NCBI GenBank assembly: GCA_035610835.1
Contig: CM069448.1
Span: 15,703,416-15,767,415, forward strand
Length of the DNA stretch: 64,000 nucleotides
Direction of reading: 5' to 3'
Source of the DNA: Ophiura sarsii
Lineage: Eukaryota; Echinodermata; Ophiuroidea; Amphilepidida; Ophiuridae
Part shown: one piece after another, positions 49,456 through 60,894 of the stretch
How the letters are laid out: every line of letters starts with the position of its first letter
Numbering within the stretch: the stretch's first letter is position 1
Made by a program: the position numbers and the translations under genes
The notes under the pieces: generated by a model
What the model saw: the letters and a program-made list of their open reading frames with translations, nothing else
Database searches by the model: none
What the model was told of the DNA's origin: nothing

Positions 49456-50256
49456 AACAGTGTACTGGGTGTTGTCGTCGTAACACAACTATAGTATATA
49501 TAGTGTTATCTTCAGAAGATAGCTATTGGAAGCTCGTCGTAAAACAACTATAGTGTATAATGTTATCTTCAGAAGATAGCTACTGGATGTTATCGTCGTA
49601 AGACAAATAGTGTTATCTTCAGAAAATAGCTACTGGGTATTATCGTCTTAACACAACTATAATGTATAGAATTATCTTCAGAAGATGGCTACTGGGTGCT
49701 ATTGTCGTAAGATAACTATAGTGTATAGTGTGATCTTCAGAAGACAGCTACTGGGTGTTGTCGTCGAAACACAACTATAGTGTATATAGTGTTATCTTCA
49801 GAAGACAGCTATTGGAAGCTCGTCGTAAGGCAACTATAGTGTATAATGTTATCTTCAGAAGATAGCTACTGGGTGTTGTCGTCGAAACACAACTATAGTG
49901 TATATAGTGTTATCTTCAGAAGACAGCTATTGGAAGCTCGTCGTAAGGCAACTATAGTGTATAATGTTATCTTCAGAAGATAGCTACTGGGTGTTGTCGT
50001 CGTAACACAACTATTATAGTGTATAGTGTTATCTTCAGAAGATAGCTATTGGAAGCTCGTCGTAAGACAACTATAGTGTATAATGTTATCTTCAGAAGAT
50101 AGCTACTGGGTGTTGTCGACGTAAGACAACTATAGTGTATAGAGTTATCTTCAGAAGATAGCTACTGGGTGTTGTCGACGTAAGACAACTATAGTGTATA
50201 GAGTTATCTTCAGAAGATAGCTACTGGGTGTTATCGTCGTAACACAACTAAGTATA

Positions 50257-50479
50257 CACTGCAAAAAGTGCAGAACACATGACGCGTTCAGAACATGTTC
50301 ACGGTGTGTTCTCCAGGTGTTCCAGAACATGTTCAAAATGTAACAGATTTAGAACATGTTCTGAACGTGTTCTGGATATGTTCTGAACGTGTTCAGAACA
50401 CATCAGAACATGTTCAGAACATGTTTAGAACATGTTCTATATCTGTTACATTTGAACACGTTCTGCAGTTTTTGCAGTG
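50257..50479. mobile_element. 223-bp CACTG-ended MITE rich in GAACATGTTC
   Basis: Left CACTGCAAAAAGTGCAGAAC and right GTTCTGCAGTTTTTGCAGTG are inverted; TA lies outside (50255-50256, 50480-50481) and satellite sequence flanks both sides. The interior is a run of GAACATGTTC-type palindromes at 50291, 50325, 50352, 50406, 50417 (one base different) and 50428. Non-coding. Confidence 0.85.
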
Positions 50480-50544
50480 TATATATAGTGTTATCTTCAG
50501 AAGATAGCTATTGGAAGCTCGTCGTAAGACAACTATTATTATAG

Positions 50545-52331
50545 GGTCATGTTTTTTATACTGGGTACCCAAAAAAGGTGGATCTGTTACATTTGCACTA
50601 CATATTATTAATTTGCATGCATATATTTTGGCTATTCTTTATCACACATACTCAAATTTGGTCTTATTTTGATGAGAAAGTATTTGGCCTTTATTTTAAA
50701 AAGAAAAATATAAACTACCATGGTTCTGTTAATTACAATAGTTCGTTAAACCTAATTAGTCAGGGGTGGAAGAGTATGCGGAGGAGGAGTATGTGGAGGA
50801 GGAGGAGTGCATAGTTGAACAAGTATGGTGCAATATACATTGGGCAAACATAAAATGCACTGTTTTCACTCTTGGTACAATTCTATATTGAAAACATAAC
50901 ATTATTGAAGCATATTTGAATTAAAAATATAATTAGTTAATTAAGGAATCATTAATTAGTTAATTAGGAATCATTAATTAGCATTAAGAAGCTCAAAAAA
51001 TTGTTAAGAAACCTAAGTTGGTCGCCGTTTGCGAATGTATGCAAACATTTGCCTGCACCAAACTGTCCATTTTAAAAGTATAGAAAGGTTGAGGTACCCT
51101 TTTGAATAAATAAATTTAACTATTTAATTAAAAATTAAAAGAAGATATGTAATTAACCTCATGTATTCTGTATTGTCTGGATGTTAATTAGCACATTTTG
51201 TTAAATGCGTTTGTGTGGTGTTATTACTTGTTTTTAACTGTGTTACCAAATAAGTAAAAAACTGCTGGTTTTCATCAAGCTTGTAAACTCAGGAGAATTA
51301 TTAAATTCTTAGGAATGCAACTGACCTGACCTAGTATAGGATGACCAGCATAAGCTGCTTGATTAGTTCGCCAATCAACATTGGATCGCCCTATATGTTG
51401 AATACAACTTAAAACGATAACATTTTATAATTCAATCTTAAATCAGACTCTTGAAATTTGAATACTGGGTTCAAACATTATGGAAACTAACCTAATTTGT
51501 TCATTTGAATGTGCTTTGCACATCATGAAGGTGCAAGAAGGATGAACGCAATTGTATGCCACTAAACATGTGCCATTGGGACAATTTGAGTCACCCTGTA
51601 GTTAAAGGGGCCCTTTTTATTGAACATTATTTGAATATCATACCACTTTAAGCATTTGCCACTTCAAATTGGAATGTAAAATCATGTTTCAGATGCAAAT
51701 TTAAATTCATTCAATTTAATGATTTATGGATAATCACGTATACCTAAATTAATGTTTTAAACACCCTATATGTTTAAAATTAACACCTTTACATTCGAAA
51801 AGGGTGACTTTTAAAATCAATCAATGTTCATGTACATGTATTGATGCATTTTTATTAGAAATCTACTTGAATTTTGTTAAAATACTAGTCTTTGTATACA
51901 TGTATGTAGTAATACAAGCATTTTTCCGGAACTAAATAAACACATTTTTAGACACCCTGTATGTAGAATTTCAGATTCATAATGAAATTTAATTTGCATA
52001 TGTCTGGATGGGTATTTTATTAAACTACTTTAAATCTGTACTGAATTTTTCTCTCATCACATCATATACATAGTGGAAGTAATTATTGAAACCCTTCTTT
52101 TTTAGAACATTTTGCTTATTACACCCTGTACAATTTCGGGCCACCCTGTATAATCTATTTGATTGTATGCTATTTGCATCCGTTACAGTATATGCTTTCA
52201 GAATATGTATACTTTTACCAACTTAAAATGTAAACTTTTTCAGATATAATGCATTAACTGAAAAAGGAACCTAATTTATGGAAAAAGGGACATGTAACAC
52301 AAATTGTATACCCAGTATAAAAAACATGACC
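50545..52331. mobile_element. 1787-bp element with 24-bp terminal inverted repeats and ATAG duplication
   Basis: GGTCATGTTTTTTATACTGG at 50545 is exactly mirrored at 52312-52331. It is flanked by ATAG (50541-50544, 52332-52335), consistent with insertion into the satellite phrase 'actattatagtgtatag'. The interior is AT-rich with several 'caccctgta' motifs (51592, 51953, 52131, 52142) and no open frame of note. Superfamily not identified; it is non-autonomous. Confidence 0.82.
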
Positions 52332-52946
52332 ATAGTGTATAGTGTTATCTTCAGAAGATAGCTACTGGGTGTTACCATAGTTAGACAACAAATAGTGTAT
52401 AGTATAGTATCTTCAGAAGATAAACAAACACAAATAAAGGTTTCTGGTGACAGAAATGTACCTTTCCCCGATATTTTGACATTGAGCATGTTTTAAACAG
52501 GTTATAGTAGAGTCATTTTCTTGAATTCCGTGACCATTTTCTTCCTACCTTAGTTTCTTAGTGAATTTGTCAACTAGAACCATTTTAAAAGAAAATGAGC
52601 CCCCATGCATTTCTCAAAAGTGACAGTTACGTTCTTTTATAGCGCAAATTCCAAAATGGCCGCCATACAGGGGCCCAAAAATTCAAATGGCTTTAATTAA
52701 GCTAAAAAGCACACCAAATTGTTCGGCTGAGCACAAGGATTCCGAAAAAGTATAGTTTGCTATACTTCCGATGTTCAACAATCGAATTTTTCACCAAGAA
52801 ATCAAAAATATTTCTAAAAATGTGTACAAAAATCAAACAATATCAAATTCAAGAAGAAAAAAAAACCGTCTGTCGGGCTCTTCGTCACATCCGAGTACGA
52901 GTATATTTTATGTATTTATTTCAATAATTTTACGTTTTACAGCATG

Positions 52947-53055
<109 letters not shown>

Positions 53056-53252
53056 ATAAGTGCAAAGAAGATCACAATGAAGATCACAATGAAACACAAT
53101 ACAGCATAATAATATGTTGACAAAGTGAGTTTATTTCGGTTTACGTCCCTCCCCAATATCCATGTTGGGGACGGGGGATGCCCCCAACCCCCCCCCCCCT
53201 AAAAATACAGGTGACGCGGACGCCCCCTAACATATTACAGAGCGTGTATTAA

Positions 53253-53958
53253 GGGGGCTGTGCACCTTCAGGTACAGCCTCCGTAAAACTGCCGTAACTT
53301 CTTTATTATTCATTAAATCTATATAAAAATATACATTTTCTTGCAGAAAAGGGTTCAATGAATCCAACCATGATCATGAAATTGACCATTTTGGGAGAAA
53401 ATTATACAAAACACGTTTTTGGACCCATTTTAGGTTTGGAAAAGATAACTCAAAATATATTTTGTTAAATTTTATCATACTAGTTTAATTATATTCCTCA
53501 TGCAATTCCCTAGGAATCGTTTTTTTTATTTTTTTTAACTTTATTATTTTTTGAATTATCGAACAAAAGTGCCAAAAAATATGATTTTTTACCAAAAAAC
53601 GTGATTTTCACGATTTTGAAGGTTAAAAACAGGTTTTTTGGCACTTTTTGGTCTGTAATTCAAAAAATAATAAAGTAAAAATTTAAAAAAAAAACGATTC
53701 CTAGGGAATTGCATGAGAAATATAATAAAACTAGTATGACAAAATTTAACAAAATATATTTTGAGTTATCTTTTCCAAACCTAAAATGGGTCAAAAAACA
53801 TGTTTTTTATCATTTTCTCCAAAATGGTCAATTTCATGATCATAGTTGGATTCATTGAACCCTTTCCTGCAAAAAAATGTATACTTTTATTAAGATTAAA
53901 TGAATAATGAAGAAGTTACGGCAGTTTTACGGAGGCTATGCGAAGGTGCACAGCCCCC
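53253..53958. mobile_element. 706-bp foldback element next to TTAA
   Basis: 'gggggctgtgcaccttca' is mirrored by 'gaaggtgcacagccccc', with arms running through 'cctccgtaaaactgccgtaa' and 'aaaatggtcaatttcatgat' to a centre near 53605. TTAA precedes the left end (53249-53252); the right end is followed by TT then TTAA (53961-53964). The centre ('ggcactttttggtc', 'aaaatttaaaaa', 'ctcctag'-like) resembles 2322-3009. Confidence 0.75.
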
Positions 53959-53964
53959 TTTTAA

Positions 53965-55080
53965 CGTTCTTTTTCCGCGTTTCGTGCGAATTAGTTTCAA
54001 TGTTTCATAATTTAAGGTTGAATAAGATCCAGTTGCCACAAAGTATGGATTCAGAAACGTTTTTCTGGACCATTTATTTAAAAAACTGAAAAAGAATTTA
54101 TAAAACAAAATTTGGTCTCGCCAAATTTCGATTTCTTCAATATTGCTACACCTCAAGAGTTGAAAATGTTAAATTTATACTTTTAATTTATTTGTAATAC
54201 TATTTTTATTACTCAATCCACTCATATATTGAAGAAAGATAACATATAACAAAATAAACCTTCGATAAGAGAAGGTAGGCCTATAGGATTCGGAACCATA
54301 TACGGTCAAAGAACCAACGAATATATAATATATACACTCTTTGTATTATTTCACATAATATTGTTCAAGTACATATAATAAATGAATACAATGGCAATTA
54401 ATATTTCATAATTATTTCATATTTTATACACATGTGTGCGATCTAATTGGCGTTTAATATGGAAACGTGAAACTTGAATACAATTGTGCTTTAGGATCTA
54501 TATAATATAAGGAAGTACTGTCTATCTAGCTCAAATTACAGCAATGTTTGAAAGGGACTGTCACCATTATGGTCAGTAAAAACTAAAATACCTCTGGGAT
54601 TATACACGAGAGACGTGAACAATGCGCGTATCACTACGCGAAGGAAGTAGTGCGTCGTGGTCTATTTCGTACTACCTTTGGTAGGCCATCAAGAAATGAT
54701 CTTCTTTTTTTTCAGGGTGAAAGTTCACACATACACTGAAACTCGCACATGTTTGATTAACCCACTGTTGATTAACCCCCTTTCGTTGACACTCTAAAGT
54801 ATCGGTTTTTTGGTAGAAATTCAAAAATAATTTAATAATGTGGATATTCTTTGTCTGCCTTTTATAAAAAATAAAATATGACCTCAACTAAGCATTCGTG
54901 GCCATTATAATATTGTCATACTGAAACTTCTTTAGTCTGCAAGGATTGTCATGAATACAAATAATAAAAATGTAATCAATTATACATAAATAATGTTATT
55001 GCAATAAAACTGTTTTCAATATTTTCGTCTTAGTGGTTGGAATCTTACACAAAAATGCAAATAGTGCAATTAAACAGCGT
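53965..55080. other. Intergenic stretch with a dispersed repeat fragment
   Basis: 'attagtttcaatgtttca...tttttctggaccattt...aaactgaaaa' (53990-54090) recurs at 62440-62530, so it is part of a dispersed repeat. No gene identified. Confidence 0.5.
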
Positions 55081-55084
55081 GTGT

Positions 55085-55160
55085 CAGGGGTTCGAACCGG
55101 TAACCTCTAACTGTGTCGCTTCCCAGAGTCCCCTGCTCCAGCTACTCTGATGGACGGTAT
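55085..55160 (-). repeat. tRNA-derived (SINE-like) fragment with B-box
   Basis: On the - strand GGTTCGAACCCC (about 55091-55102) is a good polymerase III B-box; a weak A-box-like 'tagctggagcagg' lies about 45 bp upstream of it. The arms do not fold into a clear cloverleaf. Confidence 0.35.
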
Positions 55161-55260
55161 GGGGCGCGGGACGGGGGAGAACCAGGAGCCAGTGTCATGC
55201 ATATACTACATGTCGTATAGTTCAGATTAGGTAAATTCACGTCAGGTTTTCGGTTCTAAA

Positions 55261-55549
55261 TGGGCTATTCCAGATAATAATGACCGCCCCCTCCCCCTTA
55301 TAGAGGACAAAAAACAAAATTTAGTCCGGAATTCCATGAAAAGTATATGGAATTCCAGATTAAACTTCAAAAAAAGTATGGAATTGGAATTGGTGGGAAA
55401 TATTCTGGAATTCCGATGTCCACTATAAGGTCTGGAATTCCAAAAATATGTGACAAAAAGGTATGGAATTCCATTGAAACATTGGTGGGGAAAAAAGTCT
55501 GGAATTCCGATGTCCTCTATATGGGTTTATTATTATCTGGAATAGCCCA
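55261..55549. mobile_element. 289-bp inverted-repeat element (TGGGCTATTCC ends)
   Basis: TGGGCTATTCCAGATAATAA at the left is mirrored by TTATTATCTGGAATAGCCCA at the right; the 'tagaggaca' / 'tgtcctcta' pair extends the arms. The interior repeats 'ggaattcc' about nine times. A related terminus ('gggctattccatttgaac') appears at 6841. Confidence 0.78.
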
Positions 55550-55739
55550 ATATCGGATTGAGCGTACGCGAGAATTCAGGACGCGATGTGGTTGGTGTCC
55601 TGCGACTTTGCTACTTTTATACATCATTATAGGTTATCATAGCCTACGTTACCATGGTTACTGCATCATGTCATTTGATAGCCTGCTATGATAGCCTTCA
55701 GTGTAGGCTATCAAAGCCTATTTTCCCCAGACCGAATTC

Positions 55740-56560
55740 CCGAATATAGAGCAGAAACTATTTGTTTTATATAACATTAAGATGTTCCTGTCATTCGAAA
55801 TTCTTTGATGAACAAAAGATAATACTCGCATCAATCCTCAATCAATCAATCAATCAATCACCGCGAACAGGGTGTGGGGGAATTCCATAAACAAATTACT
55901 ATTGCCCTCTCGTAGCTTCTCATCACAGGGCGATAGTATACAAATATTTGCTGTTCATTAGGGAAATGGTGCAAAATAGCTTCCCGAGGTGACAGGAGAC
56001 CGTGGGCCTACTATTTTCCAGAGACCGAAGGTCGAGGGGAAATAGTAGGCCCACGGTCTCCAGTTGCCGAGGGGACCTATTTTGCACCATTTCCCGAATT
56101 ATACTTTAGAGCAGTAAATATTTGTTTTATATAACATTATAGAAATATTTCTGTCATTTGAAATACTTGATAAACAAAAGATAATAGACCTAGGCCTTAT
56201 GTATCAATCAATTCTTAGGTCAATTAACGCGATCGTGAGCCAGAGAAAAAGTTCCCATAAAAAGGCACTATTTCCCTCGCAGCTCATCACAGGGAAATAC
56301 TACTTTTTCATGGGATTTTTTTTCCTCCAGTGAAATAGTAGGGAAATAACCCAAATATTTCATGTCACATGATGTAGTATCCACCAATCAAATGACAGGA
56401 ATATTTTATGTGTTATATAATACTTTTTATGGGCACATTTTGCCATCCTGTGACATATTGGGGTCTAGTCCGAATATTTTATGTCACATGATGTAGTATC
56501 CACCAATCGAAAGACAGGAATATTTGTATGTGTTATATAATTTGACATAATGACCTTCCA
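55740..56560. repeat. Cluster of repeat fragments around a 135-bp foldback
   Basis: 55961-56095 is a tight inverted repeat ('gggaaatggtgcaaaatag' / 'ctattttgcaccatttccc', inner 'agaccgtgggcctactattt'). The flanking 'tttgttttatataacatta' segments (55759, 56122) are direct repeats, and 'tgtcacatgatgtagtatcc' occurs twice (56382, 56474). The same family is present at 61955-62215, where another element has inserted into it. Confidence 0.7.
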
Positions 56561-58540
56561 TAGAAGTGCACTTGTCCTATCACGACAGACATTTTACTTT
56601 TAAAGAGGACTTAACGCTCTGATGTCCGTCAATTGACTAAAGACATAAAGCGTAGTTATGTTGAGCATAACTTGGTATGCCGGAACTATAACATTCCTTA
56701 TTAATTGCATCTAGACCTAATTGTTTATTTTCTCCTCGATGCACGGTGCATGAATGGTGATATACAAAAACAAAATCTGCTCGAACTAAATAGCAAGGTG
56801 GGTGCATGACCGACCGCCGGGAACGTGTCCGCTGATGCAAACACAACGCATTGTTCAAAGAGTACAATTAACTCCCTTTAAACACGTCTTTAAAGGTCGA
56901 AGTTTAATACTAAGACGACAAAAATAAAATGCAACTCCATGTTCTTGATCTAAAGTTCACTGTTTTTAGCGAGCATGGTCGGATATTTCCACGACTTAAT
57001 TGGTGAAGATATTGAATACAAAAGGGCGTTGATGGAAGATGTCGAAAGTGGTCTGTCTGTCCCAGATCAGTAAAAGATCAGAAGAGAGTTTGCAGTCCTG
57101 ATGCACTATAGTCGTTCTTCATAGAAGCCCATATACATGTACATGCCATAGGACCATAGTTACATAGTTGCCGTCGCGTAACAAGCATATACATGTAGGT
57201 TAAACAACGACCCTTGCCTTGACAAAAACAATATAGTAACGAATATGCATACTATGTTTACCCGATTTTTATATGAAATGAAAATACACAACCCTTCTTT
57301 AACTATAAATATGTGTACAACCCGGTAAAGCCGTTACTCTCTCATGCAAAACAGTGAAAGTCCGCTCATTTAGATCACGAGTGTGTTTTGGGCCAGAACC
57401 AGTGCAATAGTGGAAAGAAGTCATATTATTTTTACCTATTTTCTAATCAATTTTGTGTGAAAAAATGAAGTCATTAAGTTATTGAATTTTAGGTTTGTCT
57501 TTAGTGAACCTTTTTGCTGCATATAAACCCAATTTACGTGTTTGTACACGAGTCATAATGTATAATGGCAATTGACCTTGCACATTTTCCATTTTCACGT
57601 TTGAATATCCCGCCAACATTGCAATAATCTTATATTGTTATTCAAATTTGGAACGTCGTACGGTCGTATTACATGCATGGGGAGTCTGGCCTAAACGCTA
57701 ACGAAAGAGAGATGGGCACTCCGCGCGCGAGCTTTGCTCGGCACGAGTCTTTACTTTTTACTACTTACGGTCGTAGGCAATTCATAGCATAGAGTGAAAT
57801 GATTATGTGACACCCACCCATATAAACAAGAAAGGATTAGATTCCAATTATGTCACAAATAAGTTTTGAAAACAAAATGGCTTCTTTCTACTATTGCAGT
57901 ATGCTTTACTCTGCCTGTATTTTCACAATTTTGCACACAAACACTGGCTCCCGAGGTACTAACAGTCCACGTATTCGGTTCTACACCCTGCTGCCATTCA
58001 CTCGCAATAGAGGTTGTCCATATTAGCTGCCATCTAGCCTAATGGTATAATAACGGTGTTTACATTTTCAGAAACAGGATACACCCGTTTCATGAAATAT
58101 AGGCTAATTTGGTAACGCGGTTCATGCAATGAATTGGACGTCATGCACCGATTCAATTGCATGTAGAATAGGCCGGGTGCGATTCCCCTTTGTAGTCCAT
58201 TGCGCATAGCTATACATGGATAACCTCTATTACGAAAATATTACGTTTTCCTTAATCATGTTAATGACCAGTAGGCCTACTCATAACACATAAGGGCCAC
58301 CATTACTAAAATTCAAAAGACTGATTGTTTGTATTTTCATTAGAGACCAACATATCTTTTGAATAGAAAGAAAATGCAATGGTTGCACACATATTATGCT
58401 TATTTAATCTCATTTTTGATTGATTATTGGCTTATTCCCATCCACATTTTCAGGATTGCAAGGAAATAAGCAAGGCTTCAAGATTATATCAAGATTGTGA
58501 TAGTTGAACATTCTTAGAAAAAGGCTTCTTGTGTGTCCTG
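56561..58540. other. Intergenic stretch, no gene identified
   Basis: No conserved coding sequence. A small 'aaaggttct' / 'agaaccttt' inverted repeat follows at about 58515-58635, possibly a tiny MITE. Confidence 0.45.
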
Positions 58541-58954
58541 AAAAGGTTCTATAAATTGTTTAAAAGGTTCTACATACACGACAGTTTAAGAACCTTTTAA
58601 CGGTTCTACTTGGAACTATTTTATCTGTAAGAGTGAATGAGTTGATTCACCATGTTCATGGTCGTCATGAGAAACAGAGTCCCTTTTCTAAAACACAATA
58701 AAACGTTCTCCAAGTTAGGATCATATAGTCACTCGAGTTTGATCAGTTCAAAATCGACGAAGCCTCCTTACAGCAGCGAATGAATATAGAAGGACGCGGG
58801 CGCGCATGAATGCAACAGGCGCAACGCGTGCGTGCTACCAAAACCGCGTGTGTGTTGCCATAATCGAGCGCGTACGATTGTATTACTTTTGCGCGCGGAG
58901 AGATAAAATCCGAATATTTCTCGCCAATTTGGAACTGATCAAACTATACTCTAT

Positions 58955-59215
58955 GGTCCGTATGCACAAAAGAGTTAGACCGGGTCTAAAGTTAGACCTG
59001 GTCTAAGGGGATTTTAGTTTTTGTGAAATCACACCTTTAATTACATTTCCTTCTCAAATAAGCTAAAAAATTGTAAAGATTCGGATGCAAAGTTTAAAAA
59101 TAGCACAAAATATCTCATGAAAATGCAGAGGAAAACAGATTTTGAGGCATGAATAAATTTCACTTAGACCAGGTCTAACTTTAGACCCGGTCTAACTCTT
59201 TTGTGCATACGGACC
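58955..59215. mobile_element. 261-bp foldback MITE (GGTCCGTATGCAC ends)
   Basis: GGTCCGTATGCACAAAAGAG is mirrored by CTCTTTTGTGCATACGGACC, with arms continuing through 'ttagaccgggtctaa' and 'ttagacctggtctaa'. It is flanked by TAT (58952-58954, 59216-59218). The 'tagacc.ggtcta' palindromes are each repeated in both arms. Non-coding. Confidence 0.82.
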
Positions 59216-59218
59216 TAT

Positions 59219-59430
59219 TTGTCTACCTCTGGGCAGTGACGTAACTTTTACGCGTGCGTAAAGGCTGCTCCTGTTAAAATAGGCGCAACCTTTACGCACG
59301 CGTATATATCTTCCGGCTTTAAACGCTCGCGTAGTATACGCCAGCGCCTTGAGTAGGCGCGCGAGTTATGTGCTGCAATTAGTAGAATACGCAGTTACGT
59401 CACTGTCTCGTGATGGCCAAATAGAATATA
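59219..59430 (+). mobile_element. Inverted-repeat element with TGACGTAA ends, copy 1
   Basis: The core 'cagtgacgtaac...gttacgtcactg' (59234-59411) and the tail 'tggccaaatagaatata' match the intact copy at 61980-62170 in the same orientation. The left terminal repeat is decayed. It lies about 1.1 kb beyond the 3' end of the NRARP reading frame. Confidence 0.7.
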
Positions 59431-60243
59431 TACAGTTGCATTCGGTCATCAGGTCATGTACAGAAACAAACAGAGATATTTGGCAGAGAATCAGCAATAT
59501 TTTCGTTACTCATCTTTTCATAATAACCTTTCCCGGATTTGGTGACCATTATAATTTTACATTCTGCGAAAAAAGCCAACTTTGATGGTCTTTTCCCACA
59601 GCATTTGTTGGATGCTCAGGATCTTTGGCACAGCGCAGTTCCTTTCCGAAACGATGACCAGTGCTCATGGCATAGTCGAGTCTCTAAAGACAAATGAGTC
59701 CGAAGTCTATACACATTTTTAATTGGTGCCTCGTCATAAGTTATAACTGGTTTAATTTTCGCATAATTGTTCCCGACTCCTTTGCTGTCATTTTGTACAC
59801 AGTGCATGTTGAAAATTGTAGGCTGGTTACATTATTGTGATTGTTAAAGTGATCCGTAATCATAATCATCTGGAATCAATACAGAATTTAAAAATCGTAA
59901 CGGTCATAACGGCTAAAGTGACCACGGCAGCTGCACAGAATCCGTCCATCCGTTATATTATATGTGATGTCAACATTTTCTTTGTTTTTCGCGGTTGTCC
60001 GAAATGACCTCAAACGCCAAATTGCGCCAAATCCGGTTAGTTTAAACATGATTCTTGTTTTGTTTTGCTTTGTTTTCTTTCATGTTCCCACTGTATATAA
60101 ACAAACAACATGAAGGTTGTTTTCCATTGTGTTGTGTTTGTTAAACATAATTGGAGGATCACATAAACAGAAAAGCTCCACCATTCCCTGTATTTGCATT
60201 CAGATTGGCAACTTCATTAGTCAAGGTTTTCGGCAGTTATTTT

Positions 60244-60249
60244 TTATTA
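60244..60249 (-). terminator. Candidate polyadenylation signal AATAAA for NRARP
   Basis: AATAAA on the - strand about 320 nt downstream of the NRARP stop, a plausible 3' UTR length. No transcript evidence. Confidence 0.35.
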
Positions 60250-60567
60250 TTTACCAGCTTGGCGTTGGGTTCGGCTATTGTAGTGAAGTATTAACAATTC
60301 GCACGGTATTTTGAACTGAAGTTCTGATATAAATGGCCTAAAGTGGCTTAGCATGATTGTTCAGCTTCGGTTCCAAAACATTTCTCTCTTTTTCAGCTTT
60401 TCTTCTCTTTTTCCACCTACTTGTCATTCTATTAAACTTGGCAATCCAACGACTTAACACCATGCTTTAAACGTGGTGTTTCACACTGCCTTATAGACGA
60501 ATCCAATTCGATCCGTTTACGGCTGTTTCGTATAATATTTATCACATATATACATAAAACTTTGCAT

Positions 60568-60894
60568 TCAATGTTTATGGTAATTCGTTTTACGTTGAAT
60601 TAAATACAAAACTATTTCATCGTGTCCGCCGTATGTGGCAATGTGCAGTGCATTCCAACCATCCCGATTAGCTAGCCTCACGTCGGCTCCAAATTGTACT
60701 AATAATTTCACCATCTCCAGATTGCCCTCGATGACACTCTGGTGAAGGGGTGTCTGTCCATCTCCGTCGAACACGTTCACGTTGACCCCGGTGCAACTCC
60801 GGAGAAGTCGTATCCATTCGGTCTGATCCCCTTTGCGCACGGCTTCGTAAAAGTCCTGTTGGATGCAGTGGTTCTCTATTGTGGTAGTATTCAT
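60568..60894 (-). CDS. NRARP: NRARP, Notch-regulated ankyrin repeat protein (108 residues)
   Basis: Single uninterrupted exon, start ATG 60894-60892 (A at -3, acceptable context), stop TGA 60570-60568. NRARP is a small intracellular protein, a direct Notch target that binds the RBPJ/CSL-Notch intracellular domain complex, limits Notch signalling by destabilising it, and in vertebrates also stabilises LEF1 in Wnt signalling. Seen here: an N-terminal helix (FYEAVRKGDQTEWIRLL, residues 15-31) like the vertebrate EAVRKGNTQELQSLL, then two ankyrin repeats (about 45-77 and 78-108). Characteristic strings are GQTPLHQSVIEGNLEMVKLL (46-65), FGADVRLANRDGW and HIATYGGHDEIVLYLI. Length is near the 114 residues of the human protein. 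The gene is intronless as in vertebrates. Surrounding DNA is CpG-rich, unlike the window average. Function is inferred from family; identity is very likely. Confidence 0.93.
   Translation of the reverse strand: MNTTTIENHCIQQDFYEAVRKGDQTEWIRLLRSCTGVNVNVFDGDGQTPLHQSVIEGNLEMVKLLVQFGADVRLANRDGWNALHIATYGGHDEIVLYLIQRKTNYHKH

Larger units (their letters stand above)
48049..49462. mobile_element. 1414-bp CACTG-ended element inserted in the satellite
   Basis: Ends CACTGTTAGAAA and TTTCTAACAGTG, flanked by TA (48047-48048, 49463-49464). Removing the element and one TA restores the satellite phrase 'agatagctactgggtg', so the ends are proved by the empty site. The left part has 'acccgtttttaaacggtata' motifs twice, then a tRNA-like segment (48417-48492), then about 5.5 tandem units of 160 bp (48540-49455) starting 'cgtaaaattacggggtttta'. 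No transposase frame. Confidence 0.9.
46350..52430 (+). repeat. 59-bp satellite array, interrupted by three transposons
   Basis: The consensus unit runs GGTGTTATCGTCGTAAGACA - ACTATAGTGTATAGTGTTAT - CTTCAGAAGATAGCTACTG. Blocks lie at 46350-48048, 49463-50256, 50480-50544 and 52332-52430, together about 2.6 kb or roughly 45 units. Copies vary by point changes, partial units and a shorter higher-order variant ('attggaagctcgtcgtaag', repeated 49520-50520). Each unit contains the inverted CTTCAGAAG and AACTATAGT motifs. Non-coding. Confidence 0.92.

Noticed and set aside
50291..50437. Glucocorticoid/androgen-type steroid receptor elements in the 50-kb MITE
   Set aside because: AGAACA and TGTTCT halves are present but without the required 3-bp spacing; p53-family half-sites fit better.
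50295..50507. 70-codon open frame with repeated EHVQN motifs
   Set aside because: It is the translation of the palindromic GAACATGTTC repeats within a MITE.
46350..50544. CRISPR-like array (regular repeats)
   Set aside because: Units are contiguous 59-bp satellite copies with no unique spacers, in a eukaryotic genome.
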